A DNA stretch of 64,000 bases from an uncultured Armatimonadota bacterium (GTDB lineage Bacteria; Armatimonadota; Fimbriimonadia; Fimbriimonadales; Fimbriimonadaceae), in contig CAIUHP010000048.1 in NCBI GenBank assembly GCA_903899015.1, forward strand, positions 1 through 64,000. Direction: 5' to 3'. Both the position numbers and the translations under genes were made by a program. The notes beneath the pieces were generated by a model. The model saw nothing but the letters and a program-made list of their open reading frames with translations. It searched no databases and was not told the DNA's origin. Within the stretch, counting starts at the first letter, position 1, and the number at the start of each line of letters is the position of its first letter. Of this stretch, positions 59,061 through 64,000 are shown one piece after another.

Positions 59061-60491
59061 TGCCATCTTTCCTAGCTTTGCAATGGCTCCTTCGATTTCA
59101 GGAGACCATCTGCTTGCGGAGAGTCGGATGAAGCGCCGGTATCCGTCGTCCGTACTGAACAACACTCCGGGCGAAATAAAGATGTTTTGTTCAAGTGCCC
59201 GCGTATAAAGCGTCACCGAGTCGACATGGTCCGGTAACTGAACCCACAGAACGTAGCCGCCGGAGGGTCGGGTGACCCTGGTTTCCGGAGGGAAATATCG
59301 TGCGATCGCTTCTGACATTCGACCGACGTTTGATGCGTAGGCCTTGCGCGCTCGTCGTAGATATTGGTCATAGCCCCCATTCGTCAGAAAATCAGCAATC
59401 ACCAACTGAGGCAAACTCGGTGCTGAAATGGTAAATGAGTGCTTGAGCCTCTCAATTTGAGTGTGCCACTTCCCTGCCACCACCCATCCGACCCGATAGC
59501 CAGGAGCAATCGTCTTTGAGAAAGACGAACAAAGAACGACGTTCTCACCCCCTTCAAAAGCTCGCAGCACCTTGGGACGTCCTCCCTCGAATGCCAAGTC
59601 ACCGTATACGTCGTCTTCAATCAAGACCAAGTCGTGTCGGTTAGCAATTTCGTTTAGCTCACGCTTGTCATCATCTGACATGCTGCTGCCAAGAGGATTT
59701 TGGAAATTTGGGCTTACGAGACACGCTTCCACCGGAGATCCCAGTTCGCGTTGCTCGATCAAGGTCCGTTCTAAGGCGTCTAAACTAATGCCCTCACGTG
59801 TCCGAGTGACTATTTCCAGGCTTCGCAATCCCGCTAGGTGGATAGCTTGTAACACGCCGTAATGGCATGGGGACTCGACGGCAACAACACCTCCTGGTTT
59901 GCAGACCGCACGAAGTGCCAGGCACATCGCCTCCTGGCAACCCATGGTAATAACCACCTCATCTGGTGAAATCACCGCTCCCGCTGCAAATGCGCGTTGA
60001 GCAATTTGCTCACGAATCGCTCGGTGTCCCGAAGGAGGGCCGTAGCCATAGCTCGCCTCCGGGTGTTCTCGCGCAACGGTACTCACCAATCGGGCTAGCT
60101 TTGCGAGAGGTAATAAATCTGGATTCGGGTTGGCAAAAGCGAGCTCAATCAGTCCTGGGCGGTCCACTTCGTGAGTCATGGACTGAAGCATCTCATCACG
60201 CGTGAAGTGTGCGGGAGAGGTCGCAGGGGCCTTTAAAACGGGTTCTGCAGACTGGACGTTGGCGTATGCGTGAACGTAATAACCGGACTGTGGCCTTGGA
60301 TGGATGAGGCCTTGGTCTTCCAGTAATCGATAGGCGTCCAATACTGTCGTTACGCTTACGCCACTTTGACGGCTTAATTCACGAACGGATGGCAATCGAT
60401 CTCCGGGACGATAGATTCGATCAAGGATCATGCCCCGGACACGGGCCGCGATCTGTTCGTATAACTTTGTTTCCGGCCGAGGTGATGCCAT
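59052..60491 (-). CDS. MocR-type GntR regulator with aminotransferase domain
   Basis: 479 aa. The N-terminal winged helix (YEQIAARVRGMILDRIYRPG, LPSVRELSRQSGVSVTTV) is followed by a fold-type I aminotransferase domain with the PLP lysine in SSFSKTIAPGYRVGW and the Asp in EDDVYGDLAF. Such regulators respond to PLP or amino compounds. The start is ATG 60491 with Shine-Dalgarno TAGGAG. Repeats in front of the gene look like its binding sites. No PLP synthesis, taurine or GABA genes are nearby to name the regulon. Confidence 0.92.
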   Translation of the reverse strand: MASPRPETKLYEQIAARVRGMILDRIYRPGDRLPSVRELSRQSGVSVTTVLDAYRLLEDQGLIHPRPQSGYYVHAYANVQSAEPVLKAPATSPAHFTRDEMLQSMTHEVDRPGLIELAFANPNPDLLPLAKLARLVSTVAREHPEASYGYGPPSGHRAIREQIAQRAFAAGAVISPDEVVITMGCQEAMCLALRAVCKPGGVVAVESPCHYGVLQAIHLAGLRSLEIVTRTREGISLDALERTLIEQRELGSPVEACLVSPNFQNPLGSSMSDDDKRELNEIANRHDLVLIEDDVYGDLAFEGGRPKVLRAFEGGENVVLCSSFSKTIAPGYRVGWVVAGKWHTQIERLKHSFTISAPSLPQLVIADFLTNGGYDQYLRRARKAYASNVGRMSEAIARYFPPETRVTRPSGGYVLWVQLPDHVDSVTLYTRALEQNIFISPGVLFSTDDGYRRFIRLSASRWSPEIEGAIAKLGKMAHQ

Positions 60492-60512
60492 AAAAACTCC
60501 TACGAGACAGGA

Positions 60513-60597
60513 AGTGTACAGATTTCAAATGGGAAGTAGGGATAACACTTTTAACCTACTTTTTAGTGTACAGATCTCATTGATGAAAGCGTACACC
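60513..60597. promoter_or_regulatory. Candidate MocR operator sites
   Basis: AGTGTACAGAT occurs twice as a direct repeat, at 60513-60523 and 60565-60575, and GCGTACACC (60589-60597) carries the same core in reverse. Direct repeats with a gap of some 50 bp are compatible with MocR dimers. It lies upstream of the regulator gene, between it and bcp. Confidence 0.6.
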
Positions 60598-60620
60598 TTC
60601 TTGAAAGTTATTCACTTGAC

Positions 60621-61070
60621 TTAATCCAGGAGTTTAAGCGCCTCAAGGACATGGGTCTCGGCCCTAAGCATGTCGCTATGAATGCCTTTAATGACACCCA
60701 TTTGATCGAGAACGTAGGTGACCCTGCCAGGAATGATTCCAATGGACTTCGGAACCTGCCAAAGGCTTCGAACTTTGCCTCCGATGTCGCTCAAAAGTTT
60801 GAAATTGAGTTGGTTGTTCCGGATGAACTTCCGGTGCGATTCTTGATTGTCATTGCTAATTCCAACAACCAAGACGTTCTTACTTTCGAAGGAGGAAATG
60901 TTATCCCTAAAGGCACAGACTTCAGCGGTGCAGACTTGACTGTTGTCCTTGGGATAGAAGAAAACAACTGCCCCAGCCGCGCCTAGGTTTTCATAGAGAT
61001 TGAATAGGTTGCCGTCTTGGTCCGGTAACGAAAAATCCGGTGCCTTGTCTCCTGGTTTCATCACTTGCAT
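60621..61070 (-). CDS. bcp: Thiol peroxidase, Bcp/PrxQ type
   Basis: 149 aa from ATG 61070 (ATG 61061 and TTG 61091 are alternatives). Reduces hydroperoxides in the cytoplasm with thioredoxin. The active site reads PKDNSQVCTAEVCAFRD: peroxidatic Cys followed five residues later by the resolving Cys, as in the Bcp class; SQVCT replaces the common TPGCT. APDFSLPDQDG is the standard start. It lies 24 bp downstream of the operator repeats and ends a group of three minus-strand genes. Confidence 0.94.
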   Translation of the reverse strand: MQVMKPGDKAPDFSLPDQDGNLFNLYENLGAAGAVVFFYPKDNSQVCTAEVCAFRDNISSFESKNVLVVGISNDNQESHRKFIRNNQLNFKLLSDIGGKVRSLWQVPKSIGIIPGRVTYVLDQMGVIKGIHSDMLRAETHVLEALKLLD

Positions 61071-61115
61071 GCTAGCACGTGATGGAGGCAAAGCACCGGA
61101 TCATGTTGGGACTCG

Positions 61116-62348
61116 CTATTCTCGTCGAAGAGCCACGATCGGATCGAGACGTGAGGCACTCATAGCGGGATAGAGTCCGAACACCATACCGATCATCGCG
61201 GAGAAGATCGCGGAAAAGATCGCAGCTACCAAGGGGAATGGCATTTCTAAGCCTGACTTCGCTGGCCAATGCATCGAAGCAGTTGCCAGAGTGACGACTT
61301 GCCCGATCAGCCATGCAATACCCATGCCGATGAGTCCACCAATTAAGCTCAACGTGCCCGCTTCAACAAGGAACTGAGTTAGGATGGAGCCTCGCTTGGC
61401 ACCAACCGCTTTCCGCAGACCAATTTCCTTCGTCCTCTCCGTGACCGACACCAGCATGATGTTCATGATGCCAATGCCACCAACAAGGAGGGAGAGAGCA
61501 GCAACTGCGGCAAGAATCGCTCCTGCTGCACCGACAACGCCTCCAAAGACCTTCAGGATGGATTCGCGAGAGTCTAGTCGATAAATCGGCTTGTTGTTCG
61601 AGCGAATCATCAGGGCTTCCCACACCGATTCCATTGCGTCATCGACCTTGACGCCTGGCTTGGCTCGAAGCATCATCATGTCGATGCGATCGCCGCCAAT
61701 CCATTTGTCTTGAGCAGTGGTAATGGGCACCAAAAGCATTCGTCCGGTGTTGTCGCCCATGAAGTCTGACTTCTCAACGATCCCAATAACTTCAAGGGCA
61801 ATACCTTGAAGCATGATGAGTTTTCCTATCGCGTGCTTGTCAGGAAAGAGTCGATCCCGAATATCTTCGCCAATAACCGCAACGTTAGCTCGTGTCTCTA
61901 CATCCTGCTTATTAAGCGTTCGCCCCTCGACCATCGTAAAGCGATTGAGTTCCTGGAAGTTCTCGTCACTTGCGTAGATCTGAGGGTTATCAACGTTCTT
62001 CTCTCCGTAGAGAACCTTCTGGGCCGGGATGTTCATTAAGCCGGTTGCGATGTCGAGGGTTTGCACGCGGTTCATGACGAATTTGATATCTTCGTTCTTT
62101 AACTTGGCGATATTCCCTAAGTTCTGACCACGACCGCGTCGACCCGGATCGAAGAAAACGAACATTGTGTCCGATCCAAGCTTCTTAAACTCGCCATTGA
62201 TATAGGCTTGAAATCCACTTGAGATCATAACGATCATCGTCACGCTCATAACGCCGATAATCACTCCGAGCATCGTCAGGAACGCTCTAAGCTTATGCAG
62301 CCGGAGCATTCCGATGGCGATCAGAAAGGATTGGGCGATATTCTTCAT
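61116..62348 (-). CDS. MacB-type ABC transporter permease (FtsX domain)
   Basis: 410 aa. Membrane helix at 15-45 (AFLTMLGVIIGVMSVTMIVM), a MacB periplasmic core domain, then three C-terminal helices with SVTERTKEIGLRKAVGAKRG and the final PAMSASRLDPIVALRRE, both typical of the MacB/LolC group. The ATPase domain is not fused and not encoded downstream; it may lie beyond position 64000. Its start overlaps the adaptor stop by one base (TAATG), so the two work together in efflux or export of a peptide, antibiotic or lipid-like compound. Confidence 0.93.
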   Translation of the reverse strand: MKNIAQSFLIAIGMLRLHKLRAFLTMLGVIIGVMSVTMIVMISSGFQAYINGEFKKLGSDTMFVFFDPGRRGRGQNLGNIAKLKNEDIKFVMNRVQTLDIATGLMNIPAQKVLYGEKNVDNPQIYASDENFQELNRFTMVEGRTLNKQDVETRANVAVIGEDIRDRLFPDKHAIGKLIMLQGIALEVIGIVEKSDFMGDNTGRMLLVPITTAQDKWIGGDRIDMMMLRAKPGVKVDDAMESVWEALMIRSNNKPIYRLDSRESILKVFGGVVGAAGAILAAVAALSLLVGGIGIMNIMLVSVTERTKEIGLRKAVGAKRGSILTQFLVEAGTLSLIGGLIGMGIAWLIGQVVTLATASMHWPAKSGLEMPFPLVAAIFSAIFSAMIGMVFGLYPAMSASRLDPIVALRRE

Positions 62349-63997
62349 TACTCGTCGTTCCCGAACTGCATCGCGCCCTTTCGAGCTGGACCCTTGTACT
62401 GGGGCTTCTGAACCTTGGTGCCTTCTGCGACCCCCGATAGAATCTCAACATTCGAACCAGAAGATGCACCGATCACGATGTATTTTCGCTCGGCAGGAAC
62501 CTTCGGATCTTTGGATGGGATTTCTACAAACGACTTCTTACCATCTTTACCTATGTATTCCAGCGGCAGAAGCAGGACCTTGGGATGGCTGAAAACGGTC
62601 ATCGTACACTTTGCTGACATTCCAGAACGGAGTGCAGGAGTCGCATCTTTCAGAAGAATCTCGACTTGATACTTTACGACCGAGTCGGTGGAAGTAGTCG
62701 ATGTGGTTCCGGTGGAGTTCGCAGAATCCTTACTTGCAGGTGCGATCTTGTTGACGACTCCCGTAAAGGTGTGATTCGGAATCGCATCGACATCAATATT
62801 TGCAGCCATTCCAAGTGTCATCTTCGCGACGTCAATTTCGTTGATATCGAGCTTGATTCGCATCGAAGTTCGATCTTCAATCTTGACAATCGTCGTGCCA
62901 CTACTAAATTGGCTAAGACCTGTTGCGAGTTCACCCACTTGGAGCGCTTTCTTGGTAACAATGCCGCTGATAGGAGCCCGAATGTCGGTTTCACGAAGCT
63001 CGCGCTCGACGTTCCCGACAACCGACTCAAGCTGAGCGACTGTCGCGAGATCCTGTTGGTGAGCCTTTTCAAGTACGTCGGGATCATGGAGGCTAGCCTT
63101 GGCACGCTCGACATCTGCGAGAGCTGACTCGTAGTCATGGCGCTTTACTTCGTCTTGAATGGAGTTAGCTTTGGCAGTGTTGAGCGAAGCCTGTGACTGC
63201 TTAATTTGCTCTTCGATCTTCGTCAATTCAGATTTGAACTGAGAATCAAGCTTGTCAAAACCAATTTGAGCACTTTCAAGTCGTGTTCGGGCAAGTGCCA
63301 GAGCGAGGTATGCATTTTCGACAACTTTGCCTGATACATAGCCCTTCTTTTCAAGCTCAACCTGTCGCTCATAGTCGCTCTTAGCATTGGCTAAGTTTGC
63401 TTTTGCTTCGTCGAGAGTGCTTTGGGCAGATGCAAGCTGAGTTGGATGAGCGCTGTTAAGAAGCCTTCTCTTTTCTTCTTGAGCACTTTCAAGGCCCATT
63501 CGAGCCTGCGTGATCGCATCAGTAGTAAGTCCTGGCTGGATCTTAAGTGCCAATTCCATTTGCGCCAGGCGTGCAAGTGCTTGATCGTAAGCCGCCTTAA
63601 CTTGCATTCGACTCTCTTTTACTGAGATCGTCGACTTCTCTGCCGCACTTCTAGCTCCTTGAAGCTGAGCTTGATTTTGTTGGAGCTGGAGTTTGGTTTC
63701 GAGGGGGTCGATAAGAGCAATGAGTTGACCTTGGGTCACTTTGTCTCCTTCATCGACAAACAACTTTTGGAGACGTCCGGTCACAAGCCCCTTCACTTCT
63801 ACGGACTTTACTGCGTCGACCGTACCGGTCTCCACAATTTGAACGAGAAGGTCACCTCGGCTGACCGCCTTATTGTTGGCGTCTGCTGCCAGAGCCAACT
63901 GTGCCGCCTTCGACGCGGACATTGCTTTCATTGCATAACCGCCGAAGCCGCACACGAGCAGCAACACGACGACTAGCGGAATTATCGCTTTTTTCAT
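62348..63997 (-). CDS. MacA/HlyD-type periplasmic adaptor protein
   Basis: 549 aa with one N-terminal membrane helix (IIPLVVVLLLVCGFGGYAM). Lipoyl halves are found at VKGLVTGRLQKLFVDEGDKVTQGQ and IRAPISGIVTKKALQVGE, with a very long alpha-hairpin between them (about residues 100-340) and a barrel domain after. A longer hairpin than in typical MacA (about 370 aa in total) would give a longer reach. The ATG is at 63997 within three bases of the edge, so any upstream promoter is not visible. It pairs with the MacB-type permease. Confidence 0.93.
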   Translation of the reverse strand: MKKAIIPLVVVLLLVCGFGGYAMKAMSASKAAQLALAADANNKAVSRGDLLVQIVETGTVDAVKSVEVKGLVTGRLQKLFVDEGDKVTQGQLIALIDPLETKLQLQQNQAQLQGARSAAEKSTISVKESRMQVKAAYDQALARLAQMELALKIQPGLTTDAITQARMGLESAQEEKRRLLNSAHPTQLASAQSTLDEAKANLANAKSDYERQVELEKKGYVSGKVVENAYLALALARTRLESAQIGFDKLDSQFKSELTKIEEQIKQSQASLNTAKANSIQDEVKRHDYESALADVERAKASLHDPDVLEKAHQQDLATVAQLESVVGNVERELRETDIRAPISGIVTKKALQVGELATGLSQFSSGTTIVKIEDRTSMRIKLDINEIDVAKMTLGMAANIDVDAIPNHTFTGVVNKIAPASKDSANSTGTTSTTSTDSVVKYQVEILLKDATPALRSGMSAKCTMTVFSHPKVLLLPLEYIGKDGKKSFVEIPSKDPKVPAERKYIVIGASSGSNVEILSGVAEGTKVQKPQYKGPARKGAMQFGNDE

Positions 63998-64000
63998 AGA

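Overview
This window looks like chromosome of a diderm bacterium, most probably a member of the Armatimonadota (Fimbriimonas-like). The case rests on four things. There is an H-X9-DG type prepilin with the run '[19 protein letters not shown]'. Envelope genes expected of an outer-membrane organism are present (KDO cytidylyltransferase KdsB, an MCE/MlaD protein, a secretin). Pilin-like proteins are abundant. Base composition is moderate. The assignment is inference; Planctomycetota share some of these traits.

Layout, 1-30 kb. Obg (cut by the left edge) is divergent from a DNA-damage helicase/PdeM pair. A sugar-phosphate isomerase follows. A pilin island (5.2-10.7 kb) holds three near-identical type IV pilins. 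Between the second and third lies an ECF sigma/anti-sigma pair with a Tat-exported phosphoesterase-cupredoxin fusion. Next come a GH16 glucanase, an acyltransferase, the ffh-rpsP-khpA translation/targeting operon, and Rel (ppGpp) with kdsB. Two tandem propeller-like proteins carry a pilin-type H-X9-DG tail. After these lie a degenerate REP-type transposase relative, PII, an orphan PhoR-like kinase, a GHL10 hydrolase, a DUF2993 protein, pyrF, tRNA-Leu(UAG) and three YetF paralogs.

Layout, 29-41.5 kb. This is a compact type II secretion/type IV pilus-like operon of 11 genes: ATPase GspE, GspF, pseudopilins G/H/I/J/K, a GspL/PilM-like protein, a GspM/PilO-like protein, a GspC/PilP-like protein, a secretin with glycine-rich insertions, and a periplasmic LTxxQ (Spy/CpxP-like) protein as last gene. 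Most junctions overlap, and a strong terminator closes the unit.

Layout, 41.6-64 kb. A GH20 hexosaminidase sits beside an NgcE-like sugar ABC transporter without its ATPase, suggesting amino-sugar use. Then come a PAP2 phosphatase, a second ECF sigma/anti-sigma pair, a small membrane protein that may be frameshifted, leuB, an MFS transporter, an H-X9-DG pilin under what looks like a helically phased operator, clpC, an MCE protein with a beta-rich C-terminus, rplI, a MocR-type regulator with apparent operators, bcp, and a MacA/MacB-type permease-adaptor pair.

The main items for a second look are the pilin-related ones: three pilin copies whose proteins barely differ although their codons do, a shared leader element before each, the headless-pilin propeller fusions, and the phased repeats upstream of the H-X9-DG pilin. 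I saw no CRISPR array, rRNA, prophage or intact insertion sequence.
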